From NCBI GenBank assembly GCA_002501855.1, contig DAOM01000026.1, forward strand, positions 10,303 to 22,551: DNA of 12,249 bases, written 5' to 3'. Shown here piece after piece: positions 7,224 to 12,249 of this stretch (its first letter is position 1; each line of letters begins with the position of its first letter). The position numbers and the translations under genes were made by a program. The notes under the pieces were generated by a model. That model had not been told where the DNA came from and made no database searches. It saw nothing but the letters and a program-made list of their open reading frames with translations. This stretch comes from Candidatus Nitrosopolaris nunavutensis. GTDB lineage: Archaea; Thermoproteota; Nitrososphaeria; Nitrososphaerales; Nitrososphaeraceae.

Positions 7224-7652
7224 TTAGCCTTTCATTTCTTTTTTTACACTCGAGAATATATTATGCAGCACTGTTACGTAGTTTGAAATCAACTCACCAC
7301 ATTCCATCTCATCCCGATGCTTTTCAAGATCATTTCCAAAAGCCATTGTCAAGGATTTGGGGAGTTTGAGATGTTCATTCATGTAGATTAAAAGTGACAA
7401 ATACATCAATTTCATCATGTCGTCGTTATTATCCTCTTTCAAATTCATGCTAGTAATGACATTGGAGACTATTATTGCAAATGAAGAAGATAAAACTGCC
7501 TTATTGCTTTCTCGATCATGAACATCCATGAACTTAATTGCTTCCATATAAAGCAAATCTTCGATTGCAGATGCCATCTTTTGAGTACTGGTATCTTTAT
7601 CGCCTCCACTATCGCTCTTGTCGCTGCTGTTGCTTCCCTCGCCGCTTGACAT
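7224..7652 (-). CDS. Hypothetical protein, acidic/Ser-rich N-terminus and helical body
   Basis: I do not recognise this 142-aa protein. Residues 1-26 are a disordered Ser/Gly/Asp/Lys segment (MSSGEGSNSSDKSDSGGDKD...). The rest (27-142) looks almost wholly alpha-helical, with amphipathic heptad-like stretches such as MMKLMYLSLLIYMNEHLKL and a helical end. There is no signal peptide and no convincing membrane segment. It starts 17 nt after the stop of the gene at 7670-8062 on the same strand, so the two almost certainly form one operon and may act together. Only one cysteine is present, so metal binding is unlikely. A lineage-specific protein is my best guess; its reality is supported by the operon spacing. 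Confidence 0.72.
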   Translation of the reverse strand: MSSGEGSNSSDKSDSGGDKDTSTQKMASAIEDLLYMEAIKFMDVHDRESNKAVLSSSFAIIVSNVITSMNLKEDNNDDMMKLMYLSLLIYMNEHLKLPKSLTMAFGNDLEKHRDEMECGELISNYVTVLHNIFSSVKKEMKG

Positions 7653-7669
7653 ATTATATGTTAATATGA

Positions 7670-8062
7670 TTATTGATTTTTCATGTTATTTATCAATTCG
7701 CGATAGCCCTTAATAAAATCGGGATCTACCAGCCCCTGTACTACCAGTTGTCTCCCTGTTGACAACTTAATATCCATTGCCACCGCGCTATATGGGATTT
7801 CAAACTGTTCTATTTTTTCTGGATCAAAACTCTCAAAATATTTGTTGCAAATTCCTTCGGAACATGAGAATGCCATAACTTTGTCGATCTTGCGATTCCC
7901 AGACCCTCCTCCTCTTCCACCAGCAGAACCAGCTGATTCCTGAACCAATAAAATGAAAATGTCATTTTGATTATTGTTGCTCAAGTCGATATCATTTTTT
8001 GCCACAACCAGTTTTCGCTGAGGCATTTCAAGGACGTCTTCGACAGATTGTTCTATCGCCAT
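7670..8062 (-). CDS. Hypothetical protein with Gly-rich loop, first gene of a two-gene operon
   Basis: This 130-aa protein is not recognised. It reads as a mostly beta-strand domain: a polar start, DIFILLVQES (34-43), then a Gly/Ser-rich loop AGSAGGRGGGSGN (44-56), KVMAFSCSEG (61-70), EIPYSAVAMDIKL and RQLVVQGLV, ending in a helix PDFIKGYRELINNMKNQ. The layout of strands and a closing helix could suit a PH-like or small sensor fold; that is speculation. Cysteines C67 and C72 lie near the loop. The ATG at 8062 follows an AT-rich promoter containing an ATT microsatellite. It leads the unknown gene at 7224-7652 by 17 nt. Confidence 0.72.
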   Translation of the reverse strand: MAIEQSVEDVLEMPQRKLVVAKNDIDLSNNNQNDIFILLVQESAGSAGGRGGGSGNRKIDKVMAFSCSEGICNKYFESFDPEKIEQFEIPYSAVAMDIKLSTGRQLVVQGLVDPDFIKGYRELINNMKNQ

Positions 8063-8082
8063 ATTGTTACCCGTGTTTTACA

Positions 8083-8110
8083 ATATTAATATTATTATTA
8101 TTATTATTAT
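8083..8110. repeat. ATT trinucleotide microsatellite in the 8062 promoter
   Basis: Six complete ATT units plus two bases (8091-8110) extend an aatattaat core (8082-8090). The run covers the TATA position, 27 or so nt before the ATG at 8062. Slippage would change spacing or the BRE region and so could tune expression of the two-gene operon. Confidence 0.75.
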
Positions 8111-8174
8111 AAATTGTGCAACCAAGTGTACTGAGATCATGACTCTTTCTACCCTTACTATCAGAGTTCAAAAA

Positions 8175-8214
8175 TCAGGATCCTTCACTCACTCGTGCGT
8201 TTTTCCTGAAGGAT
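8175..8214. repeat. Inverted repeat / hairpin
   Basis: The arms atccttca (8180-8187) and tgaaggat (8207-8214) are perfectly complementary with a 19-nt loop; a second, competing pair is tcagga (8175-8180) with tcctga (8204-8209). It lies between the minus-strand genes ending at 8322 and starting at 8062. It may end or stabilise the small gene's transcript; the role is unknown. The surrounding 8111-8321 holds no gene I can support. Confidence 0.45.
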
Positions 8215-8321
8215 AAATCTTACTTGGTGCCAGGGCCCGTAAGCTACCTTGACGGAATGCTTAGTTACGATCAACACAGCGTCCTCTCTGATCAATGTAT
8301 GGTTTCTGTCAGGTTATTCAG

Positions 8322-8444
8322 CTATTCAGTTTCCATGAGTTCAGTCCAACATCTCGTACAAAAGTCATTATCCTCAACTAGTTTCTGCTCCAATGTCAGT
8401 GTTTGAAGATCGTATGGATGGTTACACATTACGCAGACTTGCAT
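8322..8444 (-). CDS. 40-aa CxxC...CxxC zinc-ribbon-like microprotein
   Basis: This short gene encodes a 40-residue protein starting MQVCVMCNHPYDL with C4-x2-C7 and C29-x2-C32 (FCTRC) separated by 21 residues, and ending in a short helix WTELMETE. Four cysteines in two CxxC knuckles predict one zinc site; small archaeal zinc ribbons often bind nucleic acid or protein partners. An additional in-frame ATG lies immediately upstream (8445-8447). A TATA-like box about 27 nt before it predicts a leaderless mRNA beginning almost exactly at the first ATG. The promoter position and the knuckles together make chance unlikely, though at this length coding status needs homologues. The plus-strand frame opposite it is rejected. 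Confidence 0.65.
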   Translation of the reverse strand: MQVCVMCNHPYDLQTLTLEQKLVEDNDFCTRCWTELMETE

Positions 8445-8465
8445 CATACTAATATTGTACAAAAT

Positions 8466-8481
8466 GGATTTTTAATATTTT
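8466..8481 (-). promoter_or_regulatory. TATA box for the CxxC microprotein
   Basis: On the minus strand aaatattaaaaat is centred about 27 nt before the paired ATG codons at 8442-8447. This matches archaeal leaderless spacing. Confidence 0.5.
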
Positions 8482-8578
8482 GTATTTTTCTTTAGAGTGA
8501 ATCGGAGTTATACTTAGTACTAGAACATTCGCAGTAAACCTGGCTTGTAGCTAAAGGCCTCAAGACCGACAAATGTAG

Positions 8579-8600
8579 AGACATCTATGTCTATATAATA
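8579..8600. promoter_or_regulatory. Inverted repeat abutting a TATA box, unassigned promoter
   Basis: The perfect repeat agacat-ct-atgtct (8579-8592) runs straight into tatataata (8592-8600). It looks like an operator-promoter. Start would be expected near 8622-8626, about 65 nt before the ATG at 8689, giving either a longer leader for that gene or a short RNA. A 19-codon frame at 8603 begins too close to the TATA to be its product. Confidence 0.4.
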
Positions 8601-8650
8601 TGCAATGAGCAAAGTCGTATTGATCGTATTACGTCATTTTTCAGAAACCA

Positions 8651-8660
8651 GTATATTTAA
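8651..8660 (+). promoter_or_regulatory. TATA box for the gene at 8689
   Basis: The sequence tatatttaag lies about 33 nt before the ATG, predicting a leader of only a few bases. It is a second possible promoter beside the one at 8592. Confidence 0.5.
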
Positions 8661-8688
8661 GTAACTTCACGACCGCTTATTATGGTGT

Positions 8689-9102
8689 ATGATAGACTAT
8701 GAGCACCTTTATGCATTTACTAAAGAAGTATTAAAGCTCGATAAGTCTATCAGATGGGTAGGTATTGCTAGCAAATACGGGGTACTTCTGAACACAGAGC
8801 ACAGAGAGGGATTGCATCCCCTCATGACCGACGAGGAAAATGAAGAATATGCTCATCTAACCGTGACTAGGCATAAAACTAGGATAAAATTTGAACCGAA
8901 GACTGGACCCTTGATATACGCTTTGGGCAAATATGAAAAGCTAAACAGAGCTACTCTACATATAAATGAGGACTACTATCTGCTGATAGCACTTGACGTA
9001 GAAGAAAAAAATTTCGACAACATTATTACTGAAAAAGTTATTCCGCTGATAAAGAAAGAGAAAGAAAACTTTATCACGACTGACAAAACAGCAGCGGCCT
9101 GA
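8689..9102 (+). CDS. Small conserved protein, DUF6659-like / roadblock-like family
   Basis: This 137-aa protein resembles a small family that is repeated in Nitrososphaeria genomes, which I tentatively match to DUF6659; no function is established. The pattern is an N-terminal helix (DYEHLYAFTKEVLKLD), a strand SIRWVGIASKYGVLL, a helix after LMTDEENEEYAHL, a basic strand TRHKTRIKFEPKTGP, then IYALGKYEKLNRATL, YYLLIALDV and a C-terminal helix with a lysine-rich end. The alternating strand-helix layout recalls roadblock/LC7 or longin-like signalling modules; that is inference. There are no cysteines and no membrane segment. The ATG is supported by a TATA box about 33 nt upstream. A C2H2 microprotein gene follows 64 nt downstream on the same strand and may be co-transcribed. 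Confidence 0.78.
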   Translation: MIDYEHLYAFTKEVLKLDKSIRWVGIASKYGVLLNTEHREGLHPLMTDEENEEYAHLTVTRHKTRIKFEPKTGPLIYALGKYEKLNRATLHINEDYYLLIALDVEEKNFDNIITEKVIPLIKKEKENFITTDKTAAA

Positions 9103-9155
9103 TATGATAAGTCCAAACCATGGTTAATATTTGTCATGGAATATACTATTTGGAT

Positions 9156-9160
9156 GGAGG
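9156..9160 (+). promoter_or_regulatory. Shine-Dalgarno site ggagg
   Basis: A full ggagg sits 6 nt before the TTG at 9167. Most starts in this window have no such site, so this fixes the TTG start and suggests translation from inside a longer, shared transcript with the gene at 8689. Confidence 0.6.
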
Positions 9161-9166
9161 CTATAT

Positions 9167-9292
9167 TTGTCTGAGTATGAGGCAGGAACGTTCCGATGTG
9201 TAGCCTGCGGGAAGGAATTCTTGACGAAGATCGAGGCAGATAAACATTATCAAACAACTCACGCTGAAGAAGAAACCAAGGCTCTAGAATAA
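9167..9292 (+). CDS. 41-aa single C2H2 zinc-finger microprotein
   Basis: The gene encodes 41 residues that are almost entirely one classical C2H2 finger: C11-x2-C14-x12-H27-x4-H32 (FRCVACGKEF ... DKHYQTTH), followed by an acidic tail EEETKALE. C2H2 fingers bind DNA, RNA or protein, and short single-finger proteins occur in archaea. The start is TTG at 9167, chosen for the ggagg 6 nt upstream. The frame is open further back to a TTG at 9131, but that extension would read through the Shine-Dalgarno. It lies 64 nt behind the 8689 gene and converges, 22 nt apart, with the winged-helix regulator. The exact finger spacing makes this a very likely real gene despite its size. Confidence 0.82.
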   Translation: MSEYEAGTFRCVACGKEFLTKIEADKHYQTTHAEEETKALE

Positions 9293-9314
9293 CTCGGGAA
9301 TAGTAGTATCTTAC

Positions 9315-9608
9315 CTAATGATTTATTTTTGATTTTATTTCATTGAATGCTTCAATATTAGCTTCTAAATAATTGGAGATAAAGTATAACACTCCATATT
9401 TTTCTCCCATTTTGGTAATGATGTTATTTTTCTGCAGTACCAAAATGTGGTGTTGTATCGCCTTATAGTCAAGCCCCAAAGATTCAGAGAGCTGGTTGAT
9501 ATTATACGGTCGCTCCTTAAGCAGATCAATAATCTTCATTCGATTATCGCCCCCGCGGGAGCCTGCAAAAAGAAACCAAAGCAAACGCTTGGCGTTGGGG
9601 TCAGTCAT
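9315..9608 (-). CDS. Winged-helix (ArsR-like) transcription regulator
   Basis: This 97-aa protein is essentially one winged helix-turn-helix domain. Helix 1 is NRMKIIDLLKERP (22-34), the helix-turn-helix is YNINQLSESLGLDYKAIQHHILVLQKNN in positions 35-62, and the wing is IITKMGEKYGVLYFIS (63-78). A C-terminal helix (79-97) probably makes the dimer. The NINQLxxxLxLDYKxxQHH pattern is typical of archaeal single-domain ArsR/HTH_20 regulators. There is no metal-binding CxC motif, so sensing of metals is not indicated. It lies convergent with the C2H2 microprotein gene and faces away from it; a T-rich stretch at 9625-9635 may be its promoter, with the ATG nearly leaderless. Its targets are unknown; the nearby palindromes are candidates. 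Confidence 0.88.
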   Translation of the reverse strand: MTDPNAKRLLWFLFAGSRGGDNRMKIIDLLKERPYNINQLSESLGLDYKAIQHHILVLQKNNIITKMGEKYGVLYFISNYLEANIEAFNEIKSKINH

Positions 9609-9952
9609 ATAACATCCTGCATGAAATAAAATTTAGACTCAAATCCATTATTCATAACCTGCCGCCATGATTGTCTAAAATGTGATTGATTATATTTGTT
9701 AATTATTCAAAGACCAGCCAAATTGCAGATTCCCGCACTGCAGAGAGTAATGCAGTCAGGAGAGTTCGTTGGAAACATTGTACCTTTTTTCCGTAGACGG
9801 AGATACGGGGGGTCGCGATTGAGCCTAACACCATAACATTTCATAGTTCTTCTGTGATGGGCAAAGGATAACAATTTTTCTTATCCAATAATATTAGTTA
9901 CATAACCGACATACTGATTTTTAAGATCAAGGATAGTTGTAAGTAATATACC
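9609..9952. other. 344-bp intergenic region between divergent small genes
   Basis: No gene here can be supported. It contains two short hairpins, actgca/tgcagt (9737-9742 and 9751-9756) and ggataa/ttatcc around a T-rich loop (9866-9871 and 9881-9886), plus the promoters of the flanking genes. Frames of 28 codons (plus) and 45 codons (minus) overlap each other and show no motif or promoter. A small RNA is possible but not shown. Confidence 0.5.
9917..9926 (+). promoter_or_regulatory. TATA-like box for the gene at 9953
   Basis: The run atttttaaga lies about 31 nt before the GTG start, suitable for a short-leader transcript. A weaker match than those at 5244 or 8651. Confidence 0.35.
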
Positions 9953-10159
9953 GTGATAGACCTAGATAAGCTAAAGTACAAAGTAAACTATAATCATTCC
10001 CTCTATAATTTCAAGACGAAACAATATGAAAGTAAGGAAGCGACGTATATTAGTTATAAAGAAGCGAGGGCCAATCAATGGAAATGCGAGAAATGCCAAG
10101 TCATGTTTGCTACTCTTAAAGAGTTGAAATTTCACAAGATCGAGGAGCACTCGTACTAA
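9953..10159 (+). CDS. 68-aa protein with C-terminal single C2H2 zinc finger
   Basis: The last 24 residues form a textbook C2H2 finger, C45-x2-C48-x12-H61-x4-H66 (KCEKCQVMFATLKELKFH). The first 42 residues are basic and tyrosine-rich (KYKVNYNHSLYNFKTKQYESK) and do not match a domain I know. The start is GTG at 9953, supported by a TATA-like box about 31 nt upstream. The finger has the same spacing as the 41-aa protein encoded 660 bp upstream on the same strand, but the sequences are otherwise different, so they are relatives by fold rather than recent copies. It is likely a nucleic-acid- or protein-binding accessory factor. It converges with the deoxyhypusine-synthase-like gene across a 230-bp gap that holds no other gene I can support. 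Confidence 0.85.
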   Translation: MIDLDKLKYKVNYNHSLYNFKTKQYESKEATYISYKEARANQWKCEKCQVMFATLKELKFHKIEEHSY

Positions 10160-10368
10160 ACTGAGCGCATGTATCCTTGAAACACACTCAAATAAGGATC
10201 AAATCGACGGCGCACAGGTAGAAGCGCCCCCGCACTCCGGCGAGATATTTACAAAAGAACATCCTTCTGTCATTTTGGTTTAAATGCCTCAGGATGCACC
10301 TCTTGAATCCCATATTGGATACAGAATACACTCCTCGCCAATCGCAAGCAAGTTGAGATGTAGTGAGT

Positions 10369-10383
10369 ATCGGGACACCCGAT
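10369..10383 (-). terminator. GC-rich hairpin just after the DHS-like gene
   Basis: The arms atcggg and cccgat pair perfectly around a 3-base loop, beginning 6 nt past the stop codon at 10390. No oligo-U run follows, so it may be a 3'-end-stabilising or pausing structure rather than a bacterial-type terminator. Confidence 0.4.
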
Positions 10384-10389
10384 TGAGCG

Positions 10390-11502
10390 TTATCGAGTCG
10401 TCCTCGTTTCCGTGTATTTCTCCTTCATCTCTTCGACCCAAGAGTTTTTTAGCGAATATAATTTCTGGAGCTTCCTTGGCTTGCATTCTGACAGCACGTA
10501 CGAGCATAAAAGCGGAAAGTAGACTGAAGAGTCCCCATAAACCGTTACATTTCTTGCGTGCGATGTTTTGATCTTTCCCCAACTCTTTCCCTCCTGCAAA
10601 GTTGCCCCTGACAGACCTCCTGTGTCGGAGCGGGCGTCGGTCAACTGGATAAGATAATCTTGGCCGCCTTCTTTAATCTTCAATATTTGATAGAGAGCCG
10701 GCCCCGTTTGCTGAAAAAAGTTTTTCGGAACTCCACCACCGAGCTCAACACCTCCCGATCTTTTACTTTTCCAGAGAATCGCGGCTGATTCTGCGACGTC
10801 CAAAACGACGTTGGGAAAAAGCTCAGTTCTTCCCTCAAACATTAGTGGGAGCATATTCAGACCAATTGAAGAGTCGCCAATTGCAGGCATGTAGATAGGT
10901 ACCTTAGCTTCATAAGCGGCCACTACAAAGGATTTGTCAGGATAAGAGGATGTCTTTTTTGCAGCCCTCCCCAAGATGTACGATATGTCCGCAGTGGATA
11001 CAGCAAAGGGGATGCTAGCGCTGCTATTGTTGCCCGTCCTCAAATCGTTCTGCACTATCGTATCTTGGGCTTGGAGCGTTCCTTTCTCCTTAATGTATAC
11101 ATCATATATTCTCACGATTTCTTTAGAATACAGAATATCATCGTCGACGTCGAAATGTCCCTGACGCACCGGTAAGCCGTAAGCAAAATGTAAGTCGTGA
11201 TAAACATTAGCGCCTGTTGTAACAATCCAATCAATAAATCCATTCTTTATCATAGTGGCAATTGTTTTGCCCATGCCTATCGGTGTCATAGCCCCGGCCA
11301 GTGTTAAGCACACTGTAGATTTTGTGCGTAACATGTCTGCCATCATTCTACCTGCCTCAGCAAGACGGCGAGCATTGTAACCTGTGCCTGCAAAAAAATC
11401 CATGAGTTGCGAAACCGTCATTTCAGCAAAGATCTCTGGCGGCTCTATTTTCTTTCCTCTAAAGCTGTGAGCTTTGTCCACGTCATGATAATGAAAATCC
11501 AC
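10390..11502 (-). CDS. Deoxyhypusine synthase-family protein, divergent (homospermidine synthase/SpeY-like) paralogue
   Basis: This 370-aa NAD-dependent aminobutyltransferase belongs to the deoxyhypusine synthase (DHS) family. It has LTLAGAMTPIGMG (67-79), VTTGANVYHDLHFAYG (94-109), RIYDVYI, PIYMPAIGDSSIG (202-214), LGGGVPKNFFQQT (254-266) and SWGKIK (307-312), with K310 aligned to the lysine that carries the enzyme intermediate. The canonical HHxxNANxxRxGADYAVYINT segment is replaced by KNFFQQTGPALYQI and DYLIQLTDA, and TTCGxxDHD by TTGANVYHD. This pattern belongs, as I recall, to the DHS-like group containing homospermidine synthases and related polyamine enzymes, so the substrate may be a diamine rather than eIF5A. 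The start is GTG at 11502; codon 8 (GTG at 11481) is an alternative. A 31-aa basic tail follows the fold. It diverges from a canonical DHS gene. Confidence 0.88.
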   Translation of the reverse strand: MDFHYHDVDKAHSFRGKKIEPPEIFAEMTVSQLMDFFAGTGYNARRLAEAGRMMADMLRTKSTVCLTLAGAMTPIGMGKTIATMIKNGFIDWIVTTGANVYHDLHFAYGLPVRQGHFDVDDDILYSKEIVRIYDVYIKEKGTLQAQDTIVQNDLRTGNNSSASIPFAVSTADISYILGRAAKKTSSYPDKSFVVAAYEAKVPIYMPAIGDSSIGLNMLPLMFEGRTELFPNVVLDVAESAAILWKSKRSGGVELGGGVPKNFFQQTGPALYQILKIKEGGQDYLIQLTDARSDTGGLSGATLQEGKSWGKIKTSHARNVTVYGDSSVYFPLLCSYVLSECKPRKLQKLYSLKNSWVEEMKEKYTETRTTR

Positions 11503-11572
11503 TTACTTTTAAGAATTTTACCGATACGCTTTTTGCAATAGAATATAGAGACGTATAACATTGGTACGAGAC
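11503..11572. promoter_or_regulatory. 70-bp divergent promoter region of the two DHS-family genes
   Basis: A TATA-like agaatatagag (11540-11550) lies about 28 nt before the ATG at 11573 and fits a leaderless plus-strand mRNA. On the minus strand, aattcttaaaag (11507-11518) or the reverse of the same TATA could serve the gene starting at 11502. Closely facing promoters make coordinated control likely. Confidence 0.5.
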
Positions 11573-12249
11573 ATGAGAGGTAGTAACAAAAAACAAAAGA
11601 AAGATCGCATTTTAAATGACGTAGTAATAGATTATTCACTAGAATCTACAAGTGTTAGTTCAATCATCAAAGCCATGTCAACTTCTGGTGGCTTTCAATC
11701 TAGAAATCTTTCATACGGAGTGGATATTTTGAGAGCAATGCGAGGTGAAAAACGATGCACAAAATTTCTTTCCTTTGTAGGAGCATTGTTATCTACAGGC
11801 GTTCGAGGAATCATACGAGACATGTTAAAGGACAATATGTTTGACTGTGTAATCACCACGTGCGGTGCGCTAGATCATGACGTAGCGAGAACATACAGAC
11901 GGTACTATGCTGGAGATTTTAGGATGGACGATTCTATTCTGTTAAAGAAAAAAATTCATCGTTTAGGAAACGTGCTAGTTCCTGAAGTCAGCTATGGGTC
12001 ATTGATAGAAAAGAAGGTCCAGTCATGTTTGGGAGATTTGTATAGTAGTCAAAAAGTGAAACAGGATTTTTCAGCTTATGAAATCATCAGCCATATTGGC
12101 AGCACTCTAGATGAATCGTCTTTCCTTTATTGGGCTCATAAACGTAAGATTCCTGTTATTGTGCCAGGAATAGTCGACGGCGCAGTAGGGAATCAGATAT
12201 GGTTGTTCCAGCAGCAGCACAAAGACTTCAAAATTGATATCTTAAAGGA
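11573..12249 (+). CDS. dys: Deoxyhypusine synthase, canonical archaeal type, 5' part
   Basis: The frame is open to the window end; 225 codons are visible of an expected 310-340. The enzyme moves an aminobutyl group from spermidine to a lysine of translation factor aIF5A, the first step of hypusine formation. Visible motifs are STSGGFQSRNLSYGVDILRA (36-55), FLSFVGALLSTGVRGII (65-81), VITTCGALDHDVAR (93-106), MDDSILLKKKIHRLGNVLVP (118-137) and IPVIVPGIVDGAVGNQIW (193-210), all typical of the archaeal enzyme. The catalytic lysine region lies beyond the window. The ATG at 11573 is chosen because a TATA-like box lies about 28 nt upstream; an in-frame TTG at 11561 would add four residues. The divergent neighbour is a distant paralogue. 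Confidence 0.92.
   Translation, partial: MRGSNKKQKKDRILNDVVIDYSLESTSVSSIIKAMSTSGGFQSRNLSYGVDILRAMRGEKRCTKFLSFVGALLSTGVRGIIRDMLKDNMFDCVITTCGALDHDVARTYRRYYAGDFRMDDSILLKKKIHRLGNVLVPEVSYGSLIEKKVQSCLGDLYSSQKVKQDFSAYEIISHIGSTLDESSFLYWAHKRKIPVIVPGIVDGAVGNQIWLFQQQHKDFKIDILK

Noticed and set aside
8224-8406. 60-codon plus-strand frame
   Set aside because: It lies opposite the CxxC microprotein gene, has a hydroxyl-rich non-domain sequence and no promoter at its start; the minus-strand cysteine pattern is more convincing.
9707-9844. 45-codon minus-strand frame with five cysteines
   Set aside because: Cysteine spacing fits no known zinc-binding pattern, codon use is unlike neighbours and no TATA box is placed correctly.
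10160-10389. Possible short genes or tRNA, including a 24-codon minus-strand frame with three cysteines
   Set aside because: No tRNA arm sequences could be found, and the frame has a TATA-like run too close to its ATG. Only the hairpin at 10369-10383 is supported.
10284-10582. Two overlapping frames of 95-97 codons on both strands at the 3' end of the DHS-like gene
   Set aside because: Both overlap the end of the DHS-like coding sequence in other frames. The DHS frame keeps family motifs to K310 and beyond, so neither a frameshift nor a second gene is needed.
11445-11639. 64-codon minus-strand frame across the divergent DHS promoters
   Set aside because: It overlaps the start of both DHS-family genes and both promoters; its hydrophobic look comes from AT-rich sequence.
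1-12249. CRISPR array, rRNA or tRNA genes, toxin-antitoxin or restriction systems
   Set aside because: No regularly spaced repeats, no recognisable tRNA or rRNA sequence and no matching protein motifs were seen on either strand.

Overview
The window most likely comes from an ammonia-oxidising archaeon of the Nitrososphaeria (Thaumarchaeota), probably the Nitrososphaerales. The reasons are a canonical archaeal deoxyhypusine synthase, TATA-like boxes lying about 25-35 nt before many starts (leaderless or short-leader mRNAs), frequent TTG/GTG starts, a MIP18-type protein, a small regulator of archaeal winged-helix type, and several tiny zinc-finger proteins. This assignment is inference; there is no rRNA or amo gene to confirm it. 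Base composition is moderately AT-rich.

Layout. 1-449 is the 3' part of an IS200/IS605-type tnpB with its right-end hairpin, which is probably also the 3' part of an omega RNA. 575-994 is a small protein with a MYND-like zinc-binding tail. 1098-5136 is a minus-strand metabolic block: a TrmB-like methyltransferase, a MIP18(DUF59)-PqqD fusion, MtnA (methionine salvage) and a nucleotide-sugar dehydrogenase of the UDP-ManNAc type. A divergent promoter region (5137-5284) separates this from a plus-strand pair, an orphan ParA/MinD-like ATPase with a Ser/Thr/Pro-rich insert and a phosphoribosyltransferase (5285-7038). 7224-8062 is a two-gene minus-strand unit of unknown function.

8322-10159 is an accessory-looking stretch of very small genes: a 40-aa CxxC/CxxC protein, a 137-aa protein of a family I associate with Nitrososphaeria, a 41-aa single C2H2 finger protein, a 97-aa winged-helix regulator and a 68-aa single C2H2 finger protein. 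Two of these (8322-8444 and 9167-9292) are short enough for automatic annotation to miss.

10390-12249 holds two divergent deoxyhypusine-synthase-family genes 70 bp apart. The minus-strand one is a divergent paralogue that keeps the SWGK active-site lysine but lacks other canonical features. The plus-strand one looks like the canonical archaeal enzyme and runs off the window. The pair suggests one enzyme for eIF5A hypusination and one for a different aminobutyl transfer, perhaps polyamine synthesis. MtnA recycles the methylthioadenosine by-product of spermidine synthesis, so it links loosely to the same metabolism.
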